Shown piece after piece: positions 1-9,678 of a stretch of DNA of 41,720 bases. A program made the position numbers and the translations under genes. The notes below the pieces were generated by a model that was given only the letters and a program-made list of their open reading frames with translations, was not told the DNA's origin and made no database searches. Location of the stretch: NCBI GenBank assembly GCA_021802655.1, contig JAJZRP010000007.1, forward strand, positions 21,464-63,183. Reading direction: 5' to 3'. Source of the stretch: Pseudomonadota bacterium (GTDB lineage: Bacteria > Pseudomonadota > Gammaproteobacteria > Burkholderiales > JABEVD01). The number at the start of each line of letters is the position of its first letter. Within the stretch, counting starts at the first letter, position 1.

Positions 1-1
1 A

Positions 2-400
2 AAATACAACGAAGGATCGCTCCTTGGGGCAAGAATCCGGCTCGAGGATTTCTGGAATCCCAGGGCAGATGAGGTTTTCGAAAAGCAAAGGCAGGGCGAG
101 CGTGCGCTTTACGCCTATCTCGATGGGGCGATCCGCAGGAACCGGCTGGAAGGCGATGCGAACCTCCTGAACTCGTTCTTCGACAATCTGCGCACCTGCA
201 CCTGTGCGAACCTTTGCGACCTGGCAACAGTCGAACGCTTTTTCGGGAAGGAGGCTTTCGACCTCAACAGCCTGCTCTTTCCCTATGCTGCCGAGCAACG
301 CAAAAGGCTCAACGACGCCTCGATCGGTGCATCCCTCGAACTGCTCGCCAAAAACCGCAAGCCCGGCTTCGCCCAAGCCTACTGCGCCGCCGGCCCGTGA
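2..400 (+). CDS. C-terminal part of an unrecognised protein, cut by the window edge
   Basis: A reading frame open from base 2 ends at TGA 398-400 and gives about 132 residues. The peptide is hydrophilic and mixed alpha-helical in character, with no membrane segment. It contains a small cysteine cluster (CTCANLC) near residues 62-68 of the visible part and ends in AQAYCAAGP. I do not recognise a family. The codon use resembles the rest of the window and the frame is uninterrupted, which supports a real gene, but its start lies outside. The next coding trace, a GGDEF fragment, is in another frame immediately downstream, so the two are not one intact protein. A link by frameshift or deletion is possible but unproven. 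Confidence 0.5.
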   Translation, partial: KYNEGSLLGARIRLEDFWNPRADEVFEKQRQGERALYAYLDGAIRRNRLEGDANLLNSFFDNLRTCTCANLCDLATVERFFGKEAFDLNSLLFPYAAEQRKRLNDASIGASLELLAKNRKPGFAQAYCAAGP

Positions 401-744
401 TCGGAACAGACCCGAATGGATTTCAGGAGCAGATAACATCACAACAAGGAGAAAGGGGACAATTACGTGCAGAAGACATGCTGTCGCGCCTCGGGGGCGA
501 CGAGTTCGGCGCTGCCGTAAGCTCCGGCAAGTCCGCAAAAATACTGGCCAGGCGCATCGCCGAAGCGGTCTGTGCCCCCATCGCGCTTTCGAGCGGCGAT
601 AATACCCTTTGCGTCGGCATCTCGGTCGGCATCGCCTCCTGCACGAATGCCGTCGATTCACCCATCAGCCTGCTGGCCCAGGCAGATCAGGCGCTCTATC
701 GACGCAAGCGGGAACTCGACCGCCTTCTGTCCGTTTCGAGATGA
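401..744 (+). pseudogene. Truncated GGDEF (diguanylate cyclase) domain remnant
   Basis: The frame ending at TGA 742-744 encodes the second half of a GGDEF domain. It has the catalytic RLGGDEF motif at about 484-504, a possible RxxD inhibitory site (RAED) five residues before it, and the usual tail with SVGIAS and AQADQALYRRK. The first half of the domain, where a family member has the DxLTGLPNR and DLDxFKxxND segments, is missing. The sequence before EDMLSRLGGDEF does not align with a GGDEF fold. The first in-frame ATG, at 478, lies only six bases before the motif. Without the nucleotide-binding N-terminal half the product should not make c-di-GMP, so I call it a decayed gene. A short expressed domain cannot be excluded. 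Confidence 0.6.
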
Positions 745-757
745 ATTGCATCGAATA

Positions 758-786
758 TTGATTCCAGCCTTCGCTTCCGGTAATAT
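758..786 (+). promoter_or_regulatory. Predicted sigma70 promoter of the exporter-MarR operon
   Basis: A -35 box TTGATT (758-763) and a -10 box TAATAT (781-786) are separated by exactly 17 bp. Transcription would start near 793, inside the first of two tandem palindromes that follow. This leaves a leader of about 25 nt and no clear Shine-Dalgarno before the ATG at 819. Prediction is from consensus only. Confidence 0.55.
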
Positions 787-787
787 C

Positions 788-817
788 ATTGATAAGTCAA
801 TAATTGATTAGTCAATG
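788..817 (+). promoter_or_regulatory. Tandem MarR-type operator sites
   Basis: Two 15-bp units stand head to tail: ATTGATAAGTCAATA (788-802) and ATTGATTAGTCAATG (803-817), identical at 13 positions. Each contains a 12-bp palindrome of the form TTGA-N4-TCAA (789-800 and 804-815). They cover the predicted transcription start and run up to the start codon of the exporter. The operon encodes its own MarR protein, a family whose dimers bind such short palindromes, so autoregulation by occlusion of RNA polymerase is the natural inference. Confidence 0.6.
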
Positions 818-818
818 G

Positions 819-2354
819 ATGGAAGACTCGTTCCGCCTGAAATTCTTCGCCATGCTGGGGCTGTGTTTCGTCCTGATCATGGTGGCGCTCGACCAGACCG
901 TCATCGGCACAGCAATGCCCACGGTCGTGGCGGAGCTCAACGGCTTCGACCTCTATGCCTGGGTCGGAACCGCCTACCTGTTGACCTCTGTGATCACCGT
1001 GCCGATTTTCGGCAAACTCGGGGACGAATACGGCAGGAAGCCCTTTGTCGTCAATGCCATCATCCTCTTCACCCTGGCTTCCATGCTCTGCGGCATGGCG
1101 CAAAACATGCTCGAACTCGTCCTGGCCCGCGCCCTGCAGGGCGTAGGGGGAGGAATGCTTGTCATCACTTCCTTCGCCAGCGTCCCCGACCTCTTTCCCG
1201 AGCCGCGCGAACGCCTGCGCTGGCAGGTGCTGTTCAGTTCGGCATTCGGCCTTGCCAATGCGGTCGGCCCCTCCATCGGCGGATATCTGACGCAATACTG
1301 GGGATGGCGCTGGGTATTCTTCGTCAATCTCCCCGTGGGACTCCTGAGTCTTTTCTTCGTCTGGCGGTATCTGCCCAGAATCAGGCATAGCGATGCGCCG
1401 CCTTCCCCGCTCGACTGGCAGGGATCGATCCTTCTCGCTTTCGCTCTCGGCTCGCTCCAGCTCCTCATCGAATGGCTCCCGCAAGGAAAGCCTCCCTTCG
1501 AGCTCGTTGCTTTGGCCATACTGGGAATTGTTTCGCTCATCGCGCTGATTTACTGGGAGCTGAAGTGCGAGAATCCGGTTCTGTCGCTTGCCATGCTCAC
1601 CCACAGGAGCCTCGTGCCGCTCTTCGCCCTTTCCCTGATGATGGGTTTTTCCTTGTTCGCGGTCATGTATTATGCACCGCTGCTTTTCCAGGGCGGGTTC
1701 GGCCTTCCCGCAAACGAGGCGGGGCTTCTGATCACCCCTCTCGCGGTTTCGATCACGGTCGGCAGCATCGTCAACGGGCGCATCGTCACGAGAATGGCAA
1801 ACCCCAACAGGATGCTCCATTTCGGCCTTTTCCTGTTCTGTCTATCGGCCTTTTCCCTGACCCGCCTTAATGCTGCCACGGCGCATTCCCTGGTTGCCGC
1901 ATCCATGATGACGGGCGGGCTGGGCCTTGGCCTCCTGATGCCAAATCTCACCCTGTTCGTGCAGGCCACTGCCCCGAGGGCGCAACTCGGGGTGGCTACC
2001 GCCATGCTGCAGTCGACCCGCATGATAGGCGGCATGATCGGCACGGCGCTGATCGGTGTCCTGGTTTCGCACCGGTATGCCGGAGGAATCGGGCAGATGT
2101 TGCAATCCGAAAAAGCAGCTCAATGGGGTATGAAGCTGAAAGACCCGCAGATCCTGGTCAACAAAACGCTCGCATCGGAATTCATGCTCGGACACACGGA
2201 TGCCGCACTGCTTCTGTCCAGAGCGAGAGCCATCCTGGTCGATTCAGTCCACGCAAGCCTGTGGATCGTCGTCGCACTCCTCTCATTCGCCTTCTGGGTG
2301 GCACACCTCGTCCCTCCCATGAGCCTTCAGCACAAGAGGCAGGCCAGTGAATAG
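819..2354 (+). CDS. DHA2-family (EmrB/QacA-type) multidrug efflux MFS transporter
   Basis: The 511-residue protein is a 14-helix proton-coupled drug exporter of the major facilitator superfamily. Helix 1 contains the DHA2 motif LDQTVIGTAMP (the family's LDxTVVNVALP). The cytoplasmic loop after helix 2 reads GKLGDEYGRK, and helix 5 has the antiporter motif C-like GPSIGGYLTQYWGWRW. I start it at ATG 819; a TTG at 804 would place codons inside the operator and has no ribosome site. The gene overlaps the MarR gene by 8 bp, and the two form one operon. No EmrA-like periplasmic adaptor is adjacent, so it may act alone in the inner membrane or with a partner elsewhere. The substrate cannot be read from the sequence. 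Confidence 0.9.
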   Translation: MEDSFRLKFFAMLGLCFVLIMVALDQTVIGTAMPTVVAELNGFDLYAWVGTAYLLTSVITVPIFGKLGDEYGRKPFVVNAIILFTLASMLCGMAQNMLELVLARALQGVGGGMLVITSFASVPDLFPEPRERLRWQVLFSSAFGLANAVGPSIGGYLTQYWGWRWVFFVNLPVGLLSLFFVWRYLPRIRHSDAPPSPLDWQGSILLAFALGSLQLLIEWLPQGKPPFELVALAILGIVSLIALIYWELKCENPVLSLAMLTHRSLVPLFALSLMMGFSLFAVMYYAPLLFQGGFGLPANEAGLLITPLAVSITVGSIVNGRIVTRMANPNRMLHFGLFLFCLSAFSLTRLNAATAHSLVAASMMTGGLGLGLLMPNLTLFVQATAPRAQLGVATAMLQSTRMIGGMIGTALIGVLVSHRYAGGIGQMLQSEKAAQWGMKLKDPQILVNKTLASEFMLGHTDAALLLSRARAILVDSVHASLWIVVALLSFAFWVAHLVPPMSLQHKRQASE

Positions 2355-2799
2355 CCAAGAGAAAAACCTGCTGCAGCAGATCGGACGCACCGGGCGCGCC
2401 ATGCATGCCGCATTCGAATCCGAAGTGGGGATGGCCCTGCCGCGCTGGCGCATCTTGCAGGCCCTGTATGAAAGAGGGGGGGCCGCACAGAAGGATCTCG
2501 CCAGATGGCTGTCCATGGATCCCGCTTCCCTGACCCGGCAGATGAAACAGATGGAATCCGAAGGCATCGTGACAAGGCGAATTTCTCCCGATGACAACAG
2601 GGTGACTCTGGTGGAGCTCGCGCAAAAAGGGAAGAAAATGTTCGAAGCCGCTCAGCCGCTGAGAGTCGCTTTCTCCTTGAGGGCGCTGGAAGGGTTGTCC
2701 AGGGACCACCTCGATGCCGCAATGGCAGTCCTCGAAGCGCTCGAGGAGCGCTTCAGAGCTGCGGGTTCAGCTTCTCGGGACCGCCCATCAAGCGGTTGA
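2347..2799 (+). CDS. MarR-family transcriptional regulator
   Basis: A 150-residue winged-helix protein of normal MarR length. The recognition helix region is [20 protein letters not shown] (about residues 49-68). It is followed by the wing with the family's conserved D-x-[20 protein letters not shown]. The GTG start at 2347 overlaps the end of the exporter gene, so the two are probably co-translated; an AGG sits just upstream. A second possible start is ATG 2401, but that would remove the N-terminal dimerisation helix. It most likely represses its own operon through the tandem palindromes at 788-817 and releases them on binding a small phenolic or lipophilic ligand, as MarR proteins commonly do. 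Its 3' end overlaps the end of leuA on the other strand by 47 bp. Confidence 0.88.
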   Translation: MNSQEKNLLQQIGRTGRAMHAAFESEVGMALPRWRILQALYERGGAAQKDLARWLSMDPASLTRQMKQMESEGIVTRRISPDDNRVTLVELAQKGKKMFEAAQPLRVAFSLRALEGLSRDHLDAAMAVLEALEERFRAAGSASRDRPSSG

Positions 2800-4288
2800 G
2801 CGCCCCGATGTAGGCCTTGGCGGAAGCCACCACGATGTCGGTGTCGGCCCCCTGACCGTTGACGATCCGCCCCTCTTTCTGCAGTCTGACCGTGACTTCC
2901 CCCTGCGCATCCGTTCCGCTGGTGATGTTGTTGACCGAATAGAGCTGCAATTCGGCGCCGCTTTGAGCGATGCGCTCTATGGCCTTGAATGCGGCATCCA
3001 CCGGCCCTCCTCCTTCAGCCTCGCCTTGCCGCTCCACGCCGCCTTCCACAAGTTTTACCGTGGCAAGCGGAATCTCGCCGCTCTCCGAGCAGACCCTCAG
3101 GAAAAGCAGCCTGTAATGCTCCGGTGCGGCAACCACCGCCTCGTCGGATGCGATCGCCTGGATGTCCTCGTCGAATATCTCGTGCTTCTTGTCGGCAAGA
3201 TCCTTGAATCTGGCAAAGGCTGCGTTGAGCGCCTCCTCCGACCCCAGCTCGATGCCGAGCTCGGTGAGACGGGTTCTGAAAGCGTTCCGCCCGGAATGCT
3301 TGCCGAGAACCAGCTTGTTCGCGCTCCAGCCCACGTCCTCGGCGCGCATGATCTCGTAGGTCTCGCGGCTCTTCAATACGCCGTCCTGATGTATTCCGGA
3401 TTCGTGGGCGAAGGCGTTGACCCCCACGATCGCCTTGTTGGGCTGGACTGCGAATCCCGTGATGCCCGAGACGAGACGGCTCGCCTGGACGATCTGGGTC
3501 GCATCTATCCCGGTTTCGCAGGGAAAATAATCCTGGCGGGTTCTCACCGCCATCACGATCTCTTCCAGAGCGGCATTTCCGGCCCGCTCGCCCAGCCCGT
3601 TGATGGTGCACTCGACCTGGCGCGCCCCGTTCATCACCGCGGAAAGGGAATTCGCCACAGCAAGCCCGAGGTCGTTGTGGCAATGAACCGAAAAGACCGC
3701 CCGGTCTGAATTCGGAATTTTTTCCCTGAGATTGCGGATCAGCGCGCCATACTGTTCAGGCATGCTGTATCCCACGGTGTCGGGAATGTTGAGGGTCCTG
3801 GCGCCGGCATCTATCACGGCTTCCAGTATCCTGCACAGGAAGTCGAGATCGGACCTTCCCGCATCCTCGGGGGAGAATTCGATATTGTCGGTGTATTCGG
3901 CTGCCCATTTCACTGCTTTCACTGCCTGAGCCAGGACCTGATCCGGGGCCATGCGCAGCTTCTTTTCCATGTGGATGGGGGAAGTCGCGATGAAGGTGTG
4001 GATTCGCCCGGATTTCGCATGCTGCAACGCCTCCCCGGCGCGCCGGATATCGTTCTCGATGGCGCGCGCAAGCCCGCATACCGTGCTGTCCCTGACGGCT
4101 TGCGCCACAGCGCTCACCGCATCGAAATCCCCGGGGCTAGCAGCGGGAAAACCCGCCTCGATCACGTCCACCTTCATGCGTTCGAGCTGGCGGGCGATTC
4201 TCACCTTTTCCTCTTTCGTCATCGATGCGCCCGGACTCTGTTCTCCGTCGCGCAAGGTGGTATCGAAAATGATCAGTTTATCCTTCAT
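2753..4288 (-). CDS. leuA: 2-isopropylmalate synthase
   Basis: Condenses acetyl-CoA with 2-oxoisovalerate in the first committed step of leucine synthesis, in the cytoplasm. The 511-residue product has the HMGL-type TIM barrel: [16 protein letters not shown] at the N-terminus with the metal-binding Asp, VHCHNDLG with the metal-binding histidines, and [16 protein letters not shown]-terminal LeuA regulatory domain (about residues 370-511) usually carries leucine feedback inhibition. I chose ATG 4288 rather than the upstream ATG 4306 because the codons between them form an AGGAAGGGG ribosome site six bases before it. It overlaps the end of pssA by 11 bp and is the last gene of the ilvBHC-psd-pssA-leuA cluster, which joins branched-chain amino acid synthesis with phospholipid synthesis. 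Confidence 0.96.
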   Translation of the reverse strand: MKDKLIIFDTTLRDGEQSPGASMTKEEKVRIARQLERMKVDVIEAGFPAASPGDFDAVSAVAQAVRDSTVCGLARAIENDIRRAGEALQHAKSGRIHTFIATSPIHMEKKLRMAPDQVLAQAVKAVKWAAEYTDNIEFSPEDAGRSDLDFLCRILEAVIDAGARTLNIPDTVGYSMPEQYGALIRNLREKIPNSDRAVFSVHCHNDLGLAVANSLSAVMNGARQVECTINGLGERAGNAALEEIVMAVRTRQDYFPCETGIDATQIVQASRLVSGITGFAVQPNKAIVGVNAFAHESGIHQDGVLKSRETYEIMRAEDVGWSANKLVLGKHSGRNAFRTRLTELGIELGSEEALNAAFARFKDLADKKHEIFDEDIQAIASDEAVVAAPEHYRLLFLRVCSESGEIPLATVKLVEGGVERQGEAEGGGPVDAAFKAIERIAQSGAELQLYSVNNITSGTDAQGEVTVRLQKEGRIVNGQGADTDIVVASAKAYIGALNRLMGGPEKLNPQL

Positions 4289-5051
4289 GTTTTTCCCCTT
4301 CCTCATGTCTCGCCTTCCATCGACGCCAGAACCAGAGCAGGTAGCCGGAGAAGGAATAACTCAGGAATATTGCGAAAAGGACTTTTGCGGGCGCGCTCGT
4401 GAGCAGCACGAACACCAGCAGGAAAAAGAACAATGCGATGAAAGGCACGCTTTTCCGGAAATTGAGATCCTTGAAGCTGTAGAAGGGAATATTGCTGATC
4501 ATGGTGAGCCCGGCGAACATCGTCACCAGCCAGGAGATCATCCTGACATCCCCCCCCTGCACCTCGAAGTCGAGCATCAGCCAGACCAGCCCCGCAATGA
4601 GGGCTGCGGCTGCGGGACTGGGCAGCCCCTGGAAATAGCGTTTGTCGACGACATCCATCTGGGTGTTGAAGCGCGCGAGCCGCAGGGCCGCGCTCGCGCA
4701 ATAAATGAATGCGGCGACCCAGCCGAGCTTTCCCAGTCCCTTGAGCGCCCATTCGTAGACGACCAGGGCCGGGGCAACGCCGAAAGAAACCATGTCGGAA
4801 AGGCTGTCGTATTCCGCACCGAATGCGCTCTGGGTATGCGTGAGGCGCGCGATGCGCCCGTCCAGGCCGTCGAGTATCATGGCCACGAAAATGGCGATGG
4901 CGGCGCGCTCGAAGCGCCCGTTCATCGCCTGTACTATGGCATAGAATCCGGCAAAAAGAGCAGCCGTGGTGAACAGGTTGGGCAACAGATAGATCCCGCG
5001 CCTTCTCGGTTTGGCGGGAAGCAATTCGGATTCTCCGTAGGTTTCCTTCAT
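4278..5051 (-). CDS. pssA: CDP-diacylglycerol--serine O-phosphatidyltransferase
   Basis: Makes phosphatidylserine from CDP-diacylglycerol and serine in the inner membrane, feeding the decarboxylase encoded just upstream. The protein is 257 residues with about eight hydrophobic segments. It carries the CDP-alcohol phosphatidyltransferase signature as [20 protein letters not shown], followed by [10 protein letters not shown] (pattern DGx2ARx8Gx3Dx3D). It is the multi-pass PssA type, not the soluble phospholipase-D type of E. coli. The start at 5051 is set by the ATGA overlap with the psd stop and by the LLPNLFT membrane entry that follows. The frame stays open upstream, but that part is only a shadow of psd. 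Confidence 0.94.
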   Translation of the reverse strand: MKETYGESELLPAKPRRRGIYLLPNLFTTAALFAGFYAIVQAMNGRFERAAIAIFVAMILDGLDGRIARLTHTQSAFGAEYDSLSDMVSFGVAPALVVYEWALKGLGKLGWVAAFIYCASAALRLARFNTQMDVVDKRYFQGLPSPAAAALIAGLVWLMLDFEVQGGDVRMISWLVTMFAGLTMISNIPFYSFKDLNFRKSVPFIALFFFLLVFVLLTSAPAKVLFAIFLSYSFSGYLLWFWRRWKARHEEGEKHEG

Positions 5052-5692
5052 TTCAACTCGGCGAGAATCGATTCCGTGGCATGGACCTTGTCGCCTATGC
5101 CGACTTTTATCCGCGCATCCGGCGGAAGATAGACGTCCACCCTGGAGCCGAAGCGGATGAAGCCGTAGCGCTCGCCGCGCTGGAGCCTCGCGCCTTCCTT
5201 CACGTAGCAGAGAATGCGCCTTGCGATGAGTCCTGCGACCTGGACGCAGGTGATGTCGATTCCGTCTGCCGTCCTGATCCACAAGGCATTCCTCTCGTTC
5301 TCCAGAGAAGCCTTGTCCAGATCCGCGTTGACGAATTTCCCCGGAAAATACCAGATGCCGCGCACTTCGCCATCGACCGGGCTTCTGTTCGAATGCACGT
5401 TGAAAACGTTCATGAACACGCTGACCTTCACCGCCTCGCGATTGAGATAGGGATCGTTCACCTTCTCGACCGCGACGATCCTGCCGTCTGCAGGGGACAA
5501 TACCGCATGGGGTTCGTCAGGTACATCCCTTGCGGGATCCCTGAAGAACTGCAGCACGAAAAGGCTCAAAATCCAGAAGGGAGCAGCGAAAGTCCACCCC
5601 ACTCCCCAGGTCACGAGCGCGGAAGAACCTGCCATCACCGCCAGATAAGGCCAACCTTCCCTGGCGATGATGGGATGGGGATAGCGTTTCAT
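5048..5692 (-). CDS. psd: Phosphatidylserine decarboxylase proenzyme (short form)
   Basis: Decarboxylates phosphatidylserine to phosphatidylethanolamine. At 214 residues it is the short PSD class that lies next to pssA, rather than the roughly 300-residue E. coli type. The proenzyme is expected to cut itself between Gly182 and Ser183 in [11 protein letters not shown], turning the serine into the pyruvoyl cofactor. Other family marks are SPADGRIV (about residues 66-73) and [13 protein letters not shown] (93-105). Two hydrophobic stretches near the N-terminus suit membrane attachment. It begins 4 bp after the ilvC stop and overlaps pssA by 4 bp, so it is clearly within the operon. Confidence 0.95.
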   Translation of the reverse strand: MKRYPHPIIAREGWPYLAVMAGSSALVTWGVGWTFAAPFWILSLFVLQFFRDPARDVPDEPHAVLSPADGRIVAVEKVNDPYLNREAVKVSVFMNVFNVHSNRSPVDGEVRGIWYFPGKFVNADLDKASLENERNALWIRTADGIDITCVQVAGLIARRILCYVKEGARLQRGERYGFIRFGSRVDVYLPPDARIKVGIGDKVHATESILAELK

Positions 5693-5696
5693 TCAA

Positions 5697-6728
<1,032 letters not shown>

Positions 6729-6732
6729 TTAA

Positions 6733-7224
6733 TTAAATTCTGAGCATCCTGGCGCCGCGGCCGATTCCGGACGCGCCGGTGCGCACGGTTTCCAGTATCC
6801 AGTTCCTGTCTATCGCGGCCAGAAAGGCATCCAGCTTGGCGACGGTTCCGGTGAGCTCAATGGTATAGCTCTGATCGGAGACGTCGATGATGCGCCCCCT
6901 GAAAATATCCGCCATTCTTTTCGCTTCCTCGCGCTCGGCTTCCCCTGCTTTCACCTTGACCAGCATCATTTCGCGCTCGATATGTTCGCCGTCGTTGAGG
7001 TCAATGACCTTGATGACTTCGATCAGCTTGTTGAGCTGCTTGATGATCTGCTCGATCACGTCGTCGGAGCCGCTGGTGACGATGGTCATTCTGGAAAGGG
7101 AAGGATCTTCAGTCGGAGCAACGCTGAGCGACTCGATATTGTAGCCCCTTGCCGAGAAAAGGCCGGATACGCGCGAAAGCGCGCCAGCTTCGTTTTCCAT
7201 CAGTAATGAAATGATATGCCGCAT
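6733..7224 (-). CDS. ilvH: Acetolactate synthase regulatory (small) subunit
   Basis: The 163-residue regulatory partner of IlvB. An N-terminal ACT domain (MRHIISLLMENEAGALSRVS, about residues 1-75) binds valine for feedback inhibition. The C-terminal domain (about 80-160) stimulates the catalytic subunit. It begins 11 bp after ilvB, consistent with stoichiometric coexpression. Length and motifs are standard and nothing is missing. Confidence 0.96.
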   Translation of the reverse strand: MRHIISLLMENEAGALSRVSGLFSARGYNIESLSVAPTEDPSLSRMTIVTSGSDDVIEQIIKQLNKLIEVIKVIDLNDGEHIEREMMLVKVKAGEAEREEAKRMADIFRGRIIDVSDQSYTIELTGTVAKLDAFLAAIDRNWILETVRTGASGIGRGARMLRI

Positions 7225-7235
7225 GTCCGAACCCC

Positions 7236-8933
7236 TTATACCAGAATCATCTCGCTGAGTCCCTTGCCGCCCGGGACCATGGGGAAGACATTCTCAGCCT
7301 GATCGGTGACAAAATCCATGAAGACGAGGCGATCTTCCAGTGCGAAGGCCTCTTTCAGGGCGCCTTCGACGTCCGAGGGAGACTCGATCCTCATGCCGAC
7401 ATGGCCATAGCTTTCGGCGAGCTTCACGAAATCGGGCAGCGCATCCATGTAGGACTCGGAATAGCGGTTGCCGTGGAAGAATTCCTGCCATTGCCTCACC
7501 ATGCCGAGATAGCGGTTGTTGAGGGCAATGATCTTGATCGGCAGATGATACTGCTTGCAGGTGGAAAGCTCCTGGATGCACATCTGGATGCTCCCTTCTC
7601 CCGTCACGCAGGCGACCTTGGCACCCGGATTCGCCACCTGGACTCCCATGGCTGCCGGAAGACCGAAACCCATGGTGCCCAGCCCGCCGGAATTGATCCA
7701 GCGCCTCGGCTTGTCGAATTTGTAGAACTGTGCTGCCCACATCTGATGCTGCCCCACGTCGGAAGTGACGAAAGCGTCCCCTCCCGTCACTTCATAAAGC
7801 TTTTCCACCACCATTTGCGGCTTGATGAGCTTGCTTTGCCTGTCGTATTTCAGGCAGTCGCGGCTGCGCCATTCCTCGATTTGTTTCCACCAGGATTCGA
7901 GCGCGGCGGCGTCGACGCGCTCCCTGCTGGAATTCAGTGCCTTCAGCATTTCCTGCAGCACGTCCTGAACGTTGCCCACGATGGGGACGTCCACCCTGAC
8001 GCGCTTGGAAATCGAGGAGGGGTCGATGTCGATATGGATGATTTTCCTCGCCGGATTGAAGAAATGCTCGGGGTTGCCGATCACCCGGTCGTCGAATCTC
8101 GCGCCGATGGCGATCAGGACGTCGCACTCCTGCATCGCCATGTTGGCCTCATAAGTGCCGTGCATACCGAGCATGCCGAGAAACTGCCTGTCGGTGGCAG
8201 GATAGCCGCCGAGGCCCATCAGGGTATTAGTGCAGGGGAAATTCATCATCCTGACGAATTCGGCAAGCTCCCCGGAAGCATTGCTGAGCGTGATCCCGCC
8301 GCCCGTGTAGACCATGGGCCGCTTCGCTTCCAGGATCAACTGCAGCGCACGCCTGATCTGGCCTGGATGCCCCTTGGTCACCGGGTTGTAGGAACGCAGG
8401 CTGACAGACTCCGGATAGACGAATTCGGTCTTGTGCTGGGTGATATCCTTCGGAATGTCGACGAGAACCGGCCCGGGGCGCCCGGTGGAGGCGAGATAGA
8501 ACGCCTTTTTCATGGTGGACGCGATGTCCTTCACATCCTTCACCAGGAAGTTGTGCTTGACGCAGGGGCGGGTGATGCCGACGGTGTCGACTTCCTGGAA
8601 GGCGTCGAGCCCGATGGCGGGCGTCGGCACCTGCCCGCTGATGATCACCATCGGAATGGAATCCATGTAGGCTGTCGCAATGCCCGTCACCGCATTGGTC
8701 GCACCGGGACCGGAAGTCACGAGCGCAACCCCCACTTTTTTCGTCGAACGCGAATAGCCGTCGGCCGCATGGACTGCGCCCTGCTCATGCCGCGTCAATA
8801 TATGCTTGACCTTGTCCTGCTTGAAAAATTCATCGTAGATGAACAGCACCGCCCCGCCAGGGTATCCGAAAACATGCTCGACTCCCTCCTCCTGCAGGCA
8901 GCGCAGCACGATTTCCGCGCCTGTCAATTCCAT
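7236..8933 (-). CDS. ilvB: Acetolactate synthase catalytic (large) subunit
   Basis: A thiamine-diphosphate and FAD enzyme that joins two pyruvates, or pyruvate and 2-oxobutyrate, as the first common step to valine, leucine and isoleucine. The 565-residue product has the catalytic glutamate region LTRHEQGAVHAADGYSR, FGYPGGAVL near the N-terminus, and the ThDP motif running from GEGSIQMCIQEL to LNNRYLGMV. The start is ATG 8933 (MELTGAEIV), with AAGG seven bases upstream; the open frame before it is leader DNA. A promoter fitting this start lies at 8974-9002. No leader peptide rich in branched-chain codons is visible in the short leader, so classical attenuation seems unlikely. Confidence 0.97.
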   Translation of the reverse strand: MELTGAEIVLRCLQEEGVEHVFGYPGGAVLFIYDEFFKQDKVKHILTRHEQGAVHAADGYSRSTKKVGVALVTSGPGATNAVTGIATAYMDSIPMVIISGQVPTPAIGLDAFQEVDTVGITRPCVKHNFLVKDVKDIASTMKKAFYLASTGRPGPVLVDIPKDITQHKTEFVYPESVSLRSYNPVTKGHPGQIRRALQLILEAKRPMVYTGGGITLSNASGELAEFVRMMNFPCTNTLMGLGGYPATDRQFLGMLGMHGTYEANMAMQECDVLIAIGARFDDRVIGNPEHFFNPARKIIHIDIDPSSISKRVRVDVPIVGNVQDVLQEMLKALNSSRERVDAAALESWWKQIEEWRSRDCLKYDRQSKLIKPQMVVEKLYEVTGGDAFVTSDVGQHQMWAAQFYKFDKPRRWINSGGLGTMGFGLPAAMGVQVANPGAKVACVTGEGSIQMCIQELSTCKQYHLPIKIIALNNRYLGMVRQWQEFFHGNRYSESYMDALPDFVKLAESYGHVGMRIESPSDVEGALKEAFALEDRLVFMDFVTDQAENVFPMVPGGKGLSEMILV

Positions 8934-8973
8934 AAGATTACCTTGAGCCAAAATTTTGAATGCAGAACAGTGA

Positions 8974-9002
8974 ACAGTAACGTTTGACAGGCTTTTGGTC
9001 AA
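8974..9002 (-). promoter_or_regulatory. Predicted sigma70 promoter of the ilvBHC-psd-pssA-leuA operon
   Basis: On the minus strand TTGACC (complement of 8997-9002) and TACTGT (complement of 8974-8979) are spaced 17 bp. Transcription would begin near 8967, leaving a leader of about 35 nt before the ilvB ATG. Consensus-based prediction. Confidence 0.5.
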
Positions 9003-9029
9003 GTCCGAAAAATCGCGCAGCGGCCAGAA

Positions 9030-9057
9030 TTGCGCCGTTACGCTCAAAAAATATACT
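9030..9057 (+). promoter_or_regulatory. Possible promoter of the ECF sigma factor operon
   Basis: TTGCGC (9030-9035) and TATACT (9052-9057) are separated by 16 bp, divergent from the ilv promoter. The predicted start near 9064 leaves almost no leader before the TTG start at 9073 but fits a CTG start at 9118. The -35 box is a weak match. Autoregulation by the ECF factor itself through another motif is possible and cannot be judged here. Confidence 0.3.
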
Positions 9058-9072
9058 GATTACAATGAAAAA

Positions 9073-9678
9073 TTGCTAGAATGGATTTCATGTCGAAACG
9101 CTACAAGAGCTGAAAAACTGGCTACCTATCAGGAACTCTCCCTGTTTTTGGCGGACGTCGAGCGGCGTGCATTCAAGCAAGCCCTATTTGCTATTCGGGA
9201 CGAACACGGTGCACTCGACATCGTGCAGGACGCGATGCTGAAGCTCGCCGAAAAATATTCGGGCAAGCCGGCCGAAGAATTTCCGATGCTGTTCCAGCGC
9301 ATCCTGCAAAACACCATCCACGATTATTTCCGCAGACAGAAGGTCAGATCGGCATGGACCACGCTCCTGTCTTCCCTGAACCCTGCAGGAGACGAAGATG
9401 CCGACCCGCTGGAAATCATCGATGCACAGGATTTCAGGCAATCCGAAAACCCGCCGGAACGGCTCGAAAGGACGCAGGTCGTGGCCCATGTGGAAAAAGC
9501 GCTGGAATCTTTGCCTCTCCGTCAACGCCAAGCCTTCCTGCTGCGTTATTGGGAGGAAATGGATGTCGCCGAAACGGCGGCGGCGATGGGCTGCTCGGAA
9601 GGAAGCGTAAAAACGCATTGTTCGAGGGCAACGCATGCCATTGCCGAATTTCTGAAATCCCGGGGAATTGAATTATGA
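9073..9678 (+). CDS. ECF-type RNA polymerase sigma factor
   Basis: About 201 residues. Region 2 is RRAFKQALFAIRDEHGALDI-VQDAMLKLAEKY, and region 4 is a helix-turn-helix reading DVAETAAAMGCSEGSVKTHC. The pair identifies a group 4 sigma factor that would direct core polymerase to a small regulon. Between them lies the FQRILQNTIHDYFRRQKVRS segment typical of the betaproteobacterial group encoded next to DUF3619. The start is uncertain because no ATG is in frame. Choices are TTG 8995, TTG 9073 and CTG 9118, the last best matching where relatives seem to begin (ATYQELSLFLADVERR). Its stop overlaps the DUF3619 start by ATGA, so it heads a three-gene operon. Confidence 0.85.
   Translation: MLEWISCRNATRAEKLATYQELSLFLADVERRAFKQALFAIRDEHGALDIVQDAMLKLAEKYSGKPAEEFPMLFQRILQNTIHDYFRRQKVRSAWTTLLSSLNPAGDEDADPLEIIDAQDFRQSENPPERLERTQVVAHVEKALESLPLRQRQAFLLRYWEEMDVAETAAAMGCSEGSVKTHCSRATHAIAEFLKSRGIEL

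Noticed and set aside
786-1820. A 344-codon open frame antisense to the DHA2 exporter
   Set aside because: The translation is a highly charged, repetitive mirror of a membrane protein gene, a typical antisense shadow.
8984-8989. Perfect TTGACA as a plus-strand -35 box for the sigma gene
   Set aside because: No acceptable -10 box lies 16-19 bp downstream; the sequence there is A-rich (GAAAAA).
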